Positions 8,143-15,369 of a stretch of 38,262 nucleotides of DNA are shown here, in pieces. The stretch lies in contig VGYB01000018.1 of assembly GCA_016873115.1 (NCBI GenBank), positions 1 to 38,262 of the forward strand. Reading direction: 5' to 3'. The position numbers and the translations under genes are program-made. A model generated the notes under the pieces. That model did no database searches and was not told the origin of the DNA. It worked only from the letters and a program-made list of their open reading frames with translations. Every line of letters begins with the position of its first letter. Within the stretch, counting starts at the first letter, position 1. The stretch is from Planctomycetota bacterium. Lineage in GTDB: Bacteria > Planctomycetota > Phycisphaerae > Phycisphaerales > SM1A02.

Positions 8143-9129
8143 TCAGGGCGCCCCGGGGACGGCGTTGGCGATGTTGCCCGGGAGCAGCCGGTTCCGGAAG
8201 TAGAGCCAATCGGCGTGCACGCCCGCCGGCTCGGTGAGATCCGTATTCGGCGGGATGGACTTCATGAGCTCGACCAGCGCCGGATCCTGCATCTCGTGGG
8301 CCGTTGAACTGCCATCCACATTCGAATGCGTCACGACCACACCGTCCCACAAGGCTGGCCAGTCGTACCACAGCGCCTGCGTTGGATCGATGATCCACCC
8401 GCCGTAGTTCGAGTAGAGCCCCTGCTGCTTGGCCTCCACGATCGAGCACAAGGTCATGGATGGCTTCTGGACCCGGGACATCGCCGTGGTGTCGAACGCA
8501 CTGCAATCGCCCTCGCCGAGGGCAGACTGCCACTGAGCGACCGGTGTGTTGACGATCCAATCATCGGGAACCTGGACACCGACGAACCCATTCAGTGAGT
8601 AACTGCGCAGACGATCCTGCTTGTCCAAGGGACTGCGGTAGGCATCCAGGGTGCCCAGATACGGCCACAACCGCCCACGCGTGATCGCGTACTCCGTCTC
8701 CTGACGCGTGTCTCCGCCGGGGCCACCGGTGAAGTACACCGCGCCAGGCACACCGACCACGGGACCTTGGACCATCATCACCCAGCAATGGAACGACTCG
8801 GCATCATTCGCAATGGCGGCGGCAGCCGTCGGCCAGTACAGCAGTGGGCAGGCACTCCCGATGTCGAAGCCGCTCCCTGACACACCAGGGTCTGGCTTCT
8901 CTGTCCGGGGACTGACCAGCCGACCAGCCTGATCGGTGGCGTAGGCGGCACACGCCAAGGCGATCTGCCGCTGCTTGGACTGGCATCCGACGCTCCGAGC
9001 CGTGGCCTGGACCTTCTGGATCGAAACCACCAGTAGCGCAAGCAACACGCTGATGATGGCAATCACCACCAACAGTTCCGTCAGGGAGAAGGCTCTTTGA
9101 GAATGATGCCTTTGGTTCACTTCGGCCAT
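8143..9129 (-). CDS. Prepilin-like protein, second family (distal gene of pair)
   Basis: This is a 328-residue type IV pilin-like protein. A short leader ends RA and is followed by the helix FSLTELLVVIAIISVLLALL, with Glu18 as Glu5 of the mature form. Next comes SKQRQIALACAAYATDQAGR, shared with its upstream neighbour. Near the C-terminus SNVDGSSTAHEM replaces the FFDGHV motif of the first array. It ends PGNIANAVPGAP. The start is uncertain: ATG 9129 lies 13 bases after the stop of the upstream gene, while an in-frame ATG at 9162 would overlap that gene by 20 bases. It is almost certainly co-transcribed with the upstream paralog. The function as minor pilin or pseudopilin is inferred. Confidence 0.85.
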   Translation of the reverse strand: MAEVNQRHHSQRAFSLTELLVVIAIISVLLALLVVSIQKVQATARSVGCQSKQRQIALACAAYATDQAGRLVSPRTEKPDPGVSGSGFDIGSACPLLYWPTAAAAIANDAESFHCWVMMVQGPVVGVPGAVYFTGGPGGDTRQETEYAITRGRLWPYLGTLDAYRSPLDKQDRLRSYSLNGFVGVQVPDDWIVNTPVAQWQSALGEGDCSAFDTTAMSRVQKPSMTLCSIVEAKQQGLYSNYGGWIIDPTQALWYDWPALWDGVVVTHSNVDGSSTAHEMQDPALVELMKSIPPNTDLTEPAGVHADWLYFRNRLLPGNIANAVPGAP

Positions 9130-9142
9130 GGGTGACCACCAA

Positions 9143-10033
9143 TCAGGGTGGGTTCGGGACATTCCCCGGCAGGCAACGGATGCGGAAGTGATACCAGTCG
9201 CGACGAGCGCGCCAACCGCTGCCGTTCACGGGCGCTTCGTAGTACCAGTGTCCGAATGCATCGATCAGACCCGGCAACTCGGGCCGCGCCACCTCGTAGC
9301 GCTCGGTGCTGCCGTCAACCATCGCATAGGTCACATTCCGCGGATCCCAAAACGCGGGCCAGTCGACCCAGTTCGAGTTGGTCAGGTCAATGATCCAGCC
9401 CTGGTTGTTGTAGTTGAATCCATCGTTGTCGTCCTCGGTGATGCAGTTGATCGTCTTCGACGGTTGTTGGATGCGCGACATCGCCGTGGTGTTCAGATTC
9501 TGGCAATTCTCGGGTTCGTAGTACTGCTCCCAGCCGCTGTAACTGGTCCGTTCATCGGGGCTATGGCAGCCGACAAAGGCGCTGAGCGAGTAGCTGCGCA
9601 GGCGCGTCCCTGGATCAAGGGGGCTCCGATAGAGCAACACCGAACCGACATACGGATAGAGCGCACCCTTGGTGATGGCGGTCTCGAGCTCGGTACTGCC
9701 CATCATGTTGGGAGCGAACGACGCTGTCCACGAATGAAACTCATTGTTGAGGGTCCCTGTCGGGTAGGAGATCGTCGGGCAGCCAGGTGGGGTCAGGGTG
9801 AGTGTGCCGGGCGACGATGTCAGGGGGCTGACCAATCGCCCTGCATTGCTGCTCGCGTAGGACGCACAAGCCAACGCGATCTGGCGCTGGTTGTGCAAGC
9901 ACTTCGTGACCCGAGCGGTGCGCTGGACGGCGGCGATGGCTGTGATCAGGAGCGCCATCAGAAGCGCCAGAATCGCCACGACCACGAGCAGTTCCGTGAG
10001 CGAGAAGGCACGCGGAGCCTTGGACATACGCAT
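9143..10033 (-). CDS. Prepilin-like protein, second family (proximal gene of pair)
   Basis: This is a 296-residue protein with the leader MRMSKAPRA and the pilin helix FSLTELLVVVAILALL (Glu14 as Glu5). It is paralogous to the following gene: both share RQIALACA.YA, AGRLVSPLT, LRSYSL.AFVG, NTTAMSR.Q.PS.T and an ending in LPGN. The ATG at 10033 is preferred over an in-frame ATG at 10042, because a TAGCAT box overlaps the latter and ends exactly 7 nt before 10033, the spacing seen before many genes here. It diverges from the lipoprotein gene with a very short shared promoter region. Its role as a minor pilin or pseudopilin is inferred from the helix. Confidence 0.85.
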   Translation of the reverse strand: MRMSKAPRAFSLTELLVVVAILALLMALLITAIAAVQRTARVTKCLHNQRQIALACASYASSNAGRLVSPLTSSPGTLTLTPPGCPTISYPTGTLNNEFHSWTASFAPNMMGSTELETAITKGALYPYVGSVLLYRSPLDPGTRLRSYSLSAFVGCHSPDERTSYSGWEQYYEPENCQNLNTTAMSRIQQPSKTINCITEDDNDGFNYNNQGWIIDLTNSNWVDWPAFWDPRNVTYAMVDGSTERYEVARPELPGLIDAFGHWYYEAPVNGSGWRARRDWYHFRIRCLPGNVPNPP

Positions 10034-10040
10034 GTCGATC

Positions 10041-10046
10041 ATGCTA
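10041..10046 (-). promoter_or_regulatory. Putative -10 hexamer TAGCAT, leaderless start for prepilin-like gene
   Basis: On the minus strand TAGCAT is followed by 7 nt and ATG 10033. It overlaps the alternative ATG at 10042, which argues that the shorter protein is the real product. Confidence 0.45.
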
Positions 10047-10079
10047 GCGCACCCACCGCGGAAATCCCCGGGTTGACCC

Positions 10080-10085
10080 TAGAAT
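10080..10085 (+). promoter_or_regulatory. Putative -10 hexamer TAGAAT, leaderless start for lipoprotein gene
   Basis: TAGAAT ends 7 nt before ATG 10093 and overlaps an alternative in-frame ATG at 10084. It is close to the TATAAT consensus. Its position selects the 10093 start. Confidence 0.5.
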
Positions 10086-10092
10086 GACTCGC

Positions 10093-10770
10093 ATGAAACG
10101 TCATCTGGCCCTCATCGTGCTCCTCGTTGCCGGCTGCAGCGACGATCCCACTCCGCCGTTGCCGACGCCCGCAAGCGTTCCCGGAACCAGCACGCCGACA
10201 ACGACCAGCGGTCGCGACAACGCGGAGACATCCGATATCGCCATGGGTGGCACCACGGCCGATGGCACCCCCACCAATGGTGAATCAGGTGCGCGAACCG
10301 ACGGCGCCGCTGGCGGTGCGACGATGCGCCGCGACCCGAATGCCGCACCAAGCTCGACGGTCGTTGAACCCGAACCTGCGCAGACGCCGAGCAACGATGC
10401 TCCTTCATCGGACGGTGGCGCAGCCGGATCGAGTGGCCCGTCCGCTGGCGGACAGACCGAGGATCCAGCAACTGCTGCACTCCGCGCACGCACGCGTGAA
10501 GCACGGTGGAACGACTTCCGCGCCATCGTGCAGAAGCAGGCTGACCTCATGGTGAAGGTCGGCCTTGCCCGCAAGAAGATGCGCCAGGATCCGACGCCGG
10601 AGAACCGAGCGGCCTATGACCGCATCTGGGGTGGCATCGCGCCCTTGGCGGCAAGGGTGACCGAGTACATGGCGCAGACCCGCTTCAGCGATGAGGACCG
10701 CGCCGTCATGTCCATGATCGTCGACGAGATCCAGTCCAAGGCGATGGCGACGGTGGAGGCAGCGCCGTGA
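10093..10770 (+). CDS. Putative lipoprotein with long disordered linker
   Basis: This is a 225-residue protein. The signal peptide ends in the lipobox LVAGC (Cys15), so it is probably lipid-anchored after export. Residues about 18-135 are almost entirely Thr, Gly, Ser, Ala, Pro and Asp and are presumably disordered. The last 90 residues form a charged, helix-rich domain beginning ALRARTREARWNDFRAIVQ. I recognise no family. Its stop overlaps the GTG start of the DUF2892-like gene by four bases (GTGA), which in turn overlaps the metal ATPase gene in the same way. It is thus the first gene of a translationally coupled operon and may be a periplasmic or envelope partner of the ATPase. Confidence 0.75.
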   Translation: MKRHLALIVLLVAGCSDDPTPPLPTPASVPGTSTPTTTSGRDNAETSDIAMGGTTADGTPTNGESGARTDGAAGGATMRRDPNAAPSSTVVEPEPAQTPSNDAPSSDGGAAGSSGPSAGGQTEDPATAALRARTREARWNDFRAIVQKQADLMVKVGLARKKMRQDPTPENRAAYDRIWGGIAPLAARVTEYMAQTRFSDEDRAVMSMIVDEIQSKAMATVEAAP

Positions 10771-10994
10771 CATGCAACATCGACCAGCGCGGACGCAAGG
10801 CGCGCATCCTTGCCGGTGCCTTGATCGAAGTGCCGGGGCTCGTCCTTGTCGTCATGCGGTCGACCGACATGCTCGATGGGACCTGGCCATGGATCGTGGG
10901 CGTGTCCCTGATCGTGGGCGGACAATTCATGATCCTCGAGGGCGTGCTCGGCTGGTGCGCGCTGCGCGCCTGCGGCGTGAAGACGGCTCTGTGA
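10767..10994 (+). CDS. Small DUF2892-like inner-membrane protein
   Basis: This is a 75-residue membrane protein starting at GTG 10767 inside the GTGA overlap with the upstream stop. It has the layout of DUF2892 proteins: an N-terminal TCNI.Q..RKARI segment, a first membrane helix (ILAGALIEVPGLVLVVM), a second one (WIVGVSLIVGGQFMILEGVLG) and a C-terminal GWCALRACGVK stretch. Cys residues at the end of the second helix are typical and could bind metal or take part in redox chemistry. Its stop again overlaps the GTG of the P1B ATPase gene, so the two are made together. The family function is not established; an accessory role in metal handling is inferred. Confidence 0.75.
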   Translation: MTCNIDQRGRKARILAGALIEVPGLVLVVMRSTDMLDGTWPWIVGVSLIVGGQFMILEGVLGWCALRACGVKTAL

Positions 10995-12931
10995 GCGGAA
11001 CGCGGCACCGTGGTGGGACAAGGCCTGGTGCCACGCACCACGCCGTGTTCGTGCAGGCGATGGTTGCCGACGCTCATGTGCGTCGGTCGCTCCTTGCTGG
11101 TGTGTTGCTCATCGCCCACTGGGTGATTGGTGCAACCACGGTGCCTGAGCCATCCTGGTTGTGGATCCTCGCGGCCATGGCGTGCGTGATCGCAGGCTGG
11201 CATCCTCTTGTGACATCGATCCACCAGGTCGTGGCGCGCACGCTCGACATCGATGTGCTCATGGTGGTCGCGGCCATCGGAGCATGCGCGATCGGCCAGT
11301 GGACGGAGGCAGGCATCCTGCTGTTCCTCTTCTCCCTGGGCCATGGGCTCGAGGGCCTGGCGACCGAGCGCGCATCGAGCGCCATCTCGGCGCTGGCCGA
11401 ACTTGCACCCACCGAGGCAACGAAGGTGAGTGGCGGTGTCGAGGAACGCGTGGCCGTGAGCGCACTTGCGGTCGGTGACATCGTGATCGTGAGGCCGGGA
11501 GAACGGTTCCCCATCGATGGTGCGGTGACCGAAGGCACCAGCAGCGTGGACCAGAGTCCGATGACCGGCGAGAGCGTGCCGGTCCGGAAGGACCCCGGCG
11601 ATGAGTGCTACGCCGGCACGCTCAATGGCGAAGGGTTGCTGCGAGTCCGTGCGGCTCGTGCAGCCGGCGAGACGATGATGGCTCGCATGGCTCGGCTGGT
11701 CGAGGAAGGCCAGGCCAACCGTGGCGTGGCGCAGAGGCTCACTGCACGCTTCACCCGCGTCTACACGCCGATCGTGCTGTTGGCGGTGCCAGCCGTGGTT
11801 GGCGGCCTGATGCTCGCAGGACACGGCTTCGACGATGCCTTCCTGCGCGGCATGGCCGTGCTCATCGGTGCGAGCCCGTGTGCGCTGGCGATCAGCACGC
11901 CGAGCGCGGTGCTGGCGGGCATCGCACGGGCCGCACGAGGCGGCGTGCTGGTGAAGGGTGGCGCGCACCTGGAGACGCTGGGATCGCTGCGCTGCATGGC
12001 CTTCGACAAGACAGGCACGCTCACGACCGGCCGCGCGACCGTGCGATCGATCGAATGCTTCGATGGCACGACCCGTGAGCGTGCGCTCGCCATCGCCGAG
12101 GCACTGGACCGACACAGTTCGCACCCCTATGCCCACGCGGTGCGCGATGCCGCGCGTGCGGAAGGCACCCCACGCCTGGAGCCGGCGCGGGTCACCGTCG
12201 TGCCAGGCATGGGTGTGCGTGCAGACATCGATGGCCATGCGTACGCGCTCGGTTCGCCACGGATCATCGATGGCACCCCGTTGCCGGCACCGGTGCAGGA
12301 CCGCATCGATGCGCTTCGCGCCGGAGGCCAGGCTGTGGCGCTCGTCGTCGAGGAGGACTGCGTGATCGCGGTGCTGTCCTTCGAGGACCTTCCACGCGAC
12401 GGTGCCGCCGCGGTGATGGCCGATCTCGGTCGATCCGGGATCGTGCGCATCGCCATGCTGACCGGCGATGCCCCGACCGTCGCCGACCGGATCGGCGCCG
12501 CGGTGGGGATCACCGAGATTGCCGCGGGCCTGATGCCTGAGCAGAAGATCGAGCGGGTGCGTGCGATGCGTGACGCAGGCCCGACGGCCATGGTGGGTGA
12601 CGGCATCAACGATGCACCCGCGCTGGCCTCGGCGGACCTGGGCATTGCCATGGGGGCGCGTGGCAGCGATGTCGCCCTTGAAGCCGCCGATGTCGCGCTG
12701 ATGGGCGATGACCTGGCTCGCCTTCCGTGGGCCATCGGCCTGGCGCGGGCGGCGCGACGCACGATCATGCAGAATGTGATGATCGCCATGGGCGTGATCG
12801 CCGTGCTGGTGCCGTTGGCTGCCCTGGGCGACATCGGGCTCGGCGGCGCCGTGGTGCTGCACGAGGGCAGCACCGTGGTGGTGGCATTCAATGCACTGCG
12901 GCTGCTTGCCTGGGATCGCCGCGCGGCCTGA
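10991..12931 (+). CDS. P1B-type metal-transporting ATPase (P1B-4-like, SPC motif)
   Basis: This is a 646-residue ion-pumping ATPase of the inner membrane. Visible motifs are TGES (192-195), the phosphorylated Asp339 in DKTGTLT, HP (378-379) and GDGINDAP (from 536). The membrane metal site reads SPC (295-297) instead of the CPC of Zn/Cu pumps, and the last membrane helix carries HEGST (624-628). This combination is typical of the P1B-4 group, often linked to cobalt, iron or other divalent ions. There is no N-terminal heavy-metal-associated CxxC domain. GTG 10991 is chosen because it overlaps the previous stop (GTGA); an ATG at 11060 would drop residues that lie before the first helix. The direction of transport (efflux) is inferred from the family. 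Confidence 0.93.
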   Translation: MSGTRHRGGTRPGATHHAVFVQAMVADAHVRRSLLAGVLLIAHWVIGATTVPEPSWLWILAAMACVIAGWHPLVTSIHQVVARTLDIDVLMVVAAIGACAIGQWTEAGILLFLFSLGHGLEGLATERASSAISALAELAPTEATKVSGGVEERVAVSALAVGDIVIVRPGERFPIDGAVTEGTSSVDQSPMTGESVPVRKDPGDECYAGTLNGEGLLRVRAARAAGETMMARMARLVEEGQANRGVAQRLTARFTRVYTPIVLLAVPAVVGGLMLAGHGFDDAFLRGMAVLIGASPCALAISTPSAVLAGIARAARGGVLVKGGAHLETLGSLRCMAFDKTGTLTTGRATVRSIECFDGTTRERALAIAEALDRHSSHPYAHAVRDAARAEGTPRLEPARVTVVPGMGVRADIDGHAYALGSPRIIDGTPLPAPVQDRIDALRAGGQAVALVVEEDCVIAVLSFEDLPRDGAAAVMADLGRSGIVRIAMLTGDAPTVADRIGAAVGITEIAAGLMPEQKIERVRAMRDAGPTAMVGDGINDAPALASADLGIAMGARGSDVALEAADVALMGDDLARLPWAIGLARAARRTIMQNVMIAMGVIAVLVPLAALGDIGLGGAVVLHEGSTVVVAFNALRLLAWDRRAA

Positions 12932-12959
12932 CTCGGACGCGTCCAGCGGATCGATGGGG

Positions 12960-13946
12960 TCAGCGCACGAAGCGCTGCATGAAGCGTCGCACACGCCGCG
13001 CGGCCTCGTGCACGCGAGCAGGCTCGAGCGCACCGCTCTCGGCAGCGCGCACGAGCGCTTCATGCACCTCGACCTGTCGACCGTGATCATGGCAGACGAG
13101 CGCCACATCCACACCAGCGCCGAGGGCCAGGACCGCTGCGTCGCCCAGCGGCCATCGATCGGCCACCGCCTTCATCTCGAGGTCATCGGTGAGGACCATG
13201 CCGTCATAGCCGAGCTCATCCCGGAGCATGCCCTGGACCACCCGGCGGCTCAGTGTGGCGGGCACATCCGGGTCAAGCGCCTCGAAGAGGATGTGTGCCG
13301 TCATGATGCCGGCGACGCCAGCCTGGATCGAAGCCGCGAACGGTGGCAGCTCGGTCAGGCCGAGCCGTTCCATGGTGTGCGGCAGGCTCGGCAAATCGTG
13401 ATGGCTGTCCTTGTTCGTATCGCCATGGCCCGGGAAGTGCTTGGAGCACGCACCTACGCCCATGAGCTGCATCATCTGGATGAACTCGACCGCGCACTCG
13501 GAGACGGTTCCGGTCTCGGTTCCGAATGATCGCTCGCCGATCACGGGATTCGAAGGATTGCTGTCGACATCGACCACGGGGGCGAAGTCAAGATCGATGT
13601 TCACGCTGCGCAACTCACGCGCGATGACGCGGCCCCAGCGGCCGGCGGCCTGTGGCCCCTGCCGACCGACCTCGCGCATCGATGGGATCGCCGTGAAGCC
13701 ATCCACGAGCCGCTGCACGCGCCCGCCTTCCTGATCGACGCCGATGTAGACGAGCCCACGCGCGCGGCGCTTGATGTCCAGGCAGAGCTCGCGTACCTGT
13801 CCTCGGGAGGCGACATTGCGCGCGAAGAGGATCACGCCGCCGACGCCACGATCAAGCATGTCGGCCAAGGCGTCATCGACATGGTGGCCGTGGAATCCCA
13901 CGCACATGCATCGTGCACAGGCGAGGCGCAGATCCGTTGCGTCCAT
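12960..13946 (-). CDS. nagZ: Beta-N-acetylhexosaminidase, GH3 family (NagZ-like)
   Basis: This 328-residue single-domain enzyme matches the length of cytosolic NagZ, which releases GlcNAc from peptidoglycan fragments during cell-wall recycling. The signature KHFPGHGDTNKDSHHDLP spans about 169-186 and includes the His loop that acts as acid/base. GVDQEGGRVQRL (69-80) is also typical, and the nucleophile Asp lies in VLTDDLEM (about 251-258). No signal peptide is seen. ATG 13946 is preferred over upstream in-frame starts because TAACAT ends 7 nt before it. The gene converges on the metal ATPase gene and diverges from the MFS gene, with a perfect dyad in the shared promoter region. Confidence 0.93.
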   Translation of the reverse strand: MDATDLRLACARCMCVGFHGHHVDDALADMLDRGVGGVILFARNVASRGQVRELCLDIKRRARGLVYIGVDQEGGRVQRLVDGFTAIPSMREVGRQGPQAAGRWGRVIARELRSVNIDLDFAPVVDVDSNPSNPVIGERSFGTETGTVSECAVEFIQMMQLMGVGACSKHFPGHGDTNKDSHHDLPSLPHTMERLGLTELPPFAASIQAGVAGIMTAHILFEALDPDVPATLSRRVVQGMLRDELGYDGMVLTDDLEMKAVADRWPLGDAAVLALGAGVDVALVCHDHGRQVEVHEALVRAAESGALEPARVHEAARRVRRFMQRFVR

Positions 13947-13979
13947 CGTGGCAATGTTATCCTTCCGCCAATTGCCACG
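13947..13979. promoter_or_regulatory. Perfect 9-bp dyad in the nagZ/MFS divergent promoter region
   Basis: CGTGGCAAT (13947-13955) and ATTGCCACG (13971-13979) are exact inverted repeats separated by 15 bases, in a 55-base intergenic region. On the minus strand the inner edge overlaps the TAACAT box of nagZ; on the plus strand it ends 4 bases before the TAGGCT box of the MFS gene. It fits an operator that could control both genes. Confidence 0.5.
13954..13959 (-). promoter_or_regulatory. Putative -10 hexamer TAACAT, leaderless start for nagZ
   Basis: TAACAT on the minus strand ends 7 nt before the nagZ ATG. An AAGGA sequence further upstream would lie outside the transcript if this box is used. 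Confidence 0.45.
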
Positions 13980-13983
13980 GCCG

Positions 13984-13989
13984 TAGGCT
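13984..13989 (+). promoter_or_regulatory. Putative -10 hexamer TAGGCT for the MFS gene
   Basis: TAGGCT ends 12 nt before ATG 14002, giving a leader of only a few bases. No Shine-Dalgarno is present. Confidence 0.4.
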
Positions 13990-14001
13990 TGATGTCCATC
14001 C

Positions 14002-15297
14002 ATGCCTCACGATGCATTCCAGGCGTTGCAGCACGCCAACTACAGACGCTTCGCCACGGGCTTCATGCTCAACAGCCTTGGGCTGCATGTGCTCACGACC
14101 GCGGTGCTGTGGGATGTGTGGGAGCGCACCCACGATCCGCTGGCGCTGGGCATCACGGGACTCTGCCGGGCGTTGCCGGTCGTGCTGCTGGCACTCGTGG
14201 CTGGTCACGCCGCCGACCGCTTCGAACGGACGCGGATCCTCGTGGTCTGCCAGACCTGCTTCGCAGCGCTGTGCGCCGCGTTCGCGTGGCTCGACCTTCA
14301 TGATGCCCCGGTCTGGCAGTTCTATCTGCTGCTCGTTCTGAGCGGCTGCGTGCGCGCCTTTGCGGGGCCAGCGCGCGGTTCGCTGCTGCCGCTCTTGGTG
14401 CCCAGGCGCAATCTCGAGAATGCCGTCAACTGGAACAGCGGCTTCTTCCAGGCCGCCGCCATCGGCGGACCGATCGCCACGGGGCTGGTGATCGACTCCA
14501 TCGGATCGACCTGGCAGCTCTACCTGGTGGCGGCAGGGCTGACTGCATCGCTCGCCGTGGTGGCGCCATTCCTGCGACCCGAGCCGGCACCGCGGACGAC
14601 CGAAGGTCTCACGCTGCGGTCGCTCGTCGCGGGTGCACGGTTCATCATCGGCGAGCGCGTGGTGTTCGGTGCGCTCCTGCTTGACCTGCTTGCGGTGCTC
14701 TTCGGCGGTGCAACCGCCCTGCTGCCCATGTACGCCGACGAGATCCTGCACATCGGCCAGAAGGGATTCGCGTTCGGCGTGCTCAAGGCATCGCCGTATG
14801 TGGGCGCCCTGATCATGGCGGCCTTCCTCGCCTCGCGGCCGCCGATCCGCCGCGCCGGTCCCGCGCTGCTCTGGAGCGTGGCCGGCTTCGGTGCCTGCAT
14901 GATCGTGTTCGGACTGTCGACGAGTTTCTGGATCGCTGCACTCGCGCTGGTCACCAGCGGCGCACTCGATGCGATCAGCGTCACGATCAGGCACATGCTG
15001 GTGCAGACGCGAACGCCCAATGAACTGCGCGGTCGCGTGAGTGCCGTGAACACCATGTTCATCGAGTGCAGCAACGAGCTCGGCAGTTTCGAGAGCGGGC
15101 TCGTCGCCCGGTGGATGGGACCGGTCTTCAGTGTGGTCTCGGGCGGCGTCGGCACACTGGTGGTGGTTGGCATGATCGCTGCACGCTTCCCGACGCTGCG
15201 CAGCCTTCGAGGCCTGACTGACGAGGATCCGCGTGCCAGCCGGGCCAGCGCCACGCGCGAGACGGATGAGGCCGCAAGCGACACGACCGTGCCGTGA
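14002..15297 (+). CDS. Major facilitator superfamily transporter (EntS/MFS_3-like)
   Basis: This 431-residue integral membrane protein has around 10-12 hydrophobic segments. It starts F..L.H.NYRRFATGFMLNSLG, contains the loop GHAADRFERTRIL typical of the family after helix 2, and has VRAFAGPARGSLLPLLVP, all resembling the enterobactin-exporter-like group of drug/siderophore exporters. The C-terminal 30 residues are hydrophilic. The gene diverges from nagZ by 55 bases with a shared dyad, suggesting common control; whether it moves a cell-wall sugar or an unrelated compound cannot be told. A short GGTCGT/ACGACC hairpin follows the stop. Confidence 0.88.
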   Translation: MPHDAFQALQHANYRRFATGFMLNSLGLHVLTTAVLWDVWERTHDPLALGITGLCRALPVVLLALVAGHAADRFERTRILVVCQTCFAALCAAFAWLDLHDAPVWQFYLLLVLSGCVRAFAGPARGSLLPLLVPRRNLENAVNWNSGFFQAAAIGGPIATGLVIDSIGSTWQLYLVAAGLTASLAVVAPFLRPEPAPRTTEGLTLRSLVAGARFIIGERVVFGALLLDLLAVLFGGATALLPMYADEILHIGQKGFAFGVLKASPYVGALIMAAFLASRPPIRRAGPALLWSVAGFGACMIVFGLSTSFWIAALALVTSGALDAISVTIRHMLVQTRTPNELRGRVSAVNTMFIECSNELGSFESGLVARWMGPVFSVVSGGVGTLVVVGMIAARFPTLRSLRGLTDEDPRASRASATRETDEAASDTTVP

Positions 15298-15356
15298 CGA
15301 TGGTCGTCCTCACGACCGACCCGTGGTGGAGCGCCCCGCCGGACCCCGTTGGCGAA

Positions 15357-15362
15357 TAGCCT
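15357..15362 (+). promoter_or_regulatory. Putative -10 hexamer TAGCCT, leaderless start for esterase gene
   Basis: TAGCCT ends 7 nt before ATG 15370 with no Shine-Dalgarno between. It supports that start over an in-frame TTG at 15349. Confidence 0.45.
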
Positions 15363-15369
15363 GTGCGCC

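Noticed and set aside
10706-13114. Open frame of 802 codons on the minus strand opposite the P1B operon
   Set aside because: It crosses four genes on the other strand, is His/Arg-rich and shows no domain.
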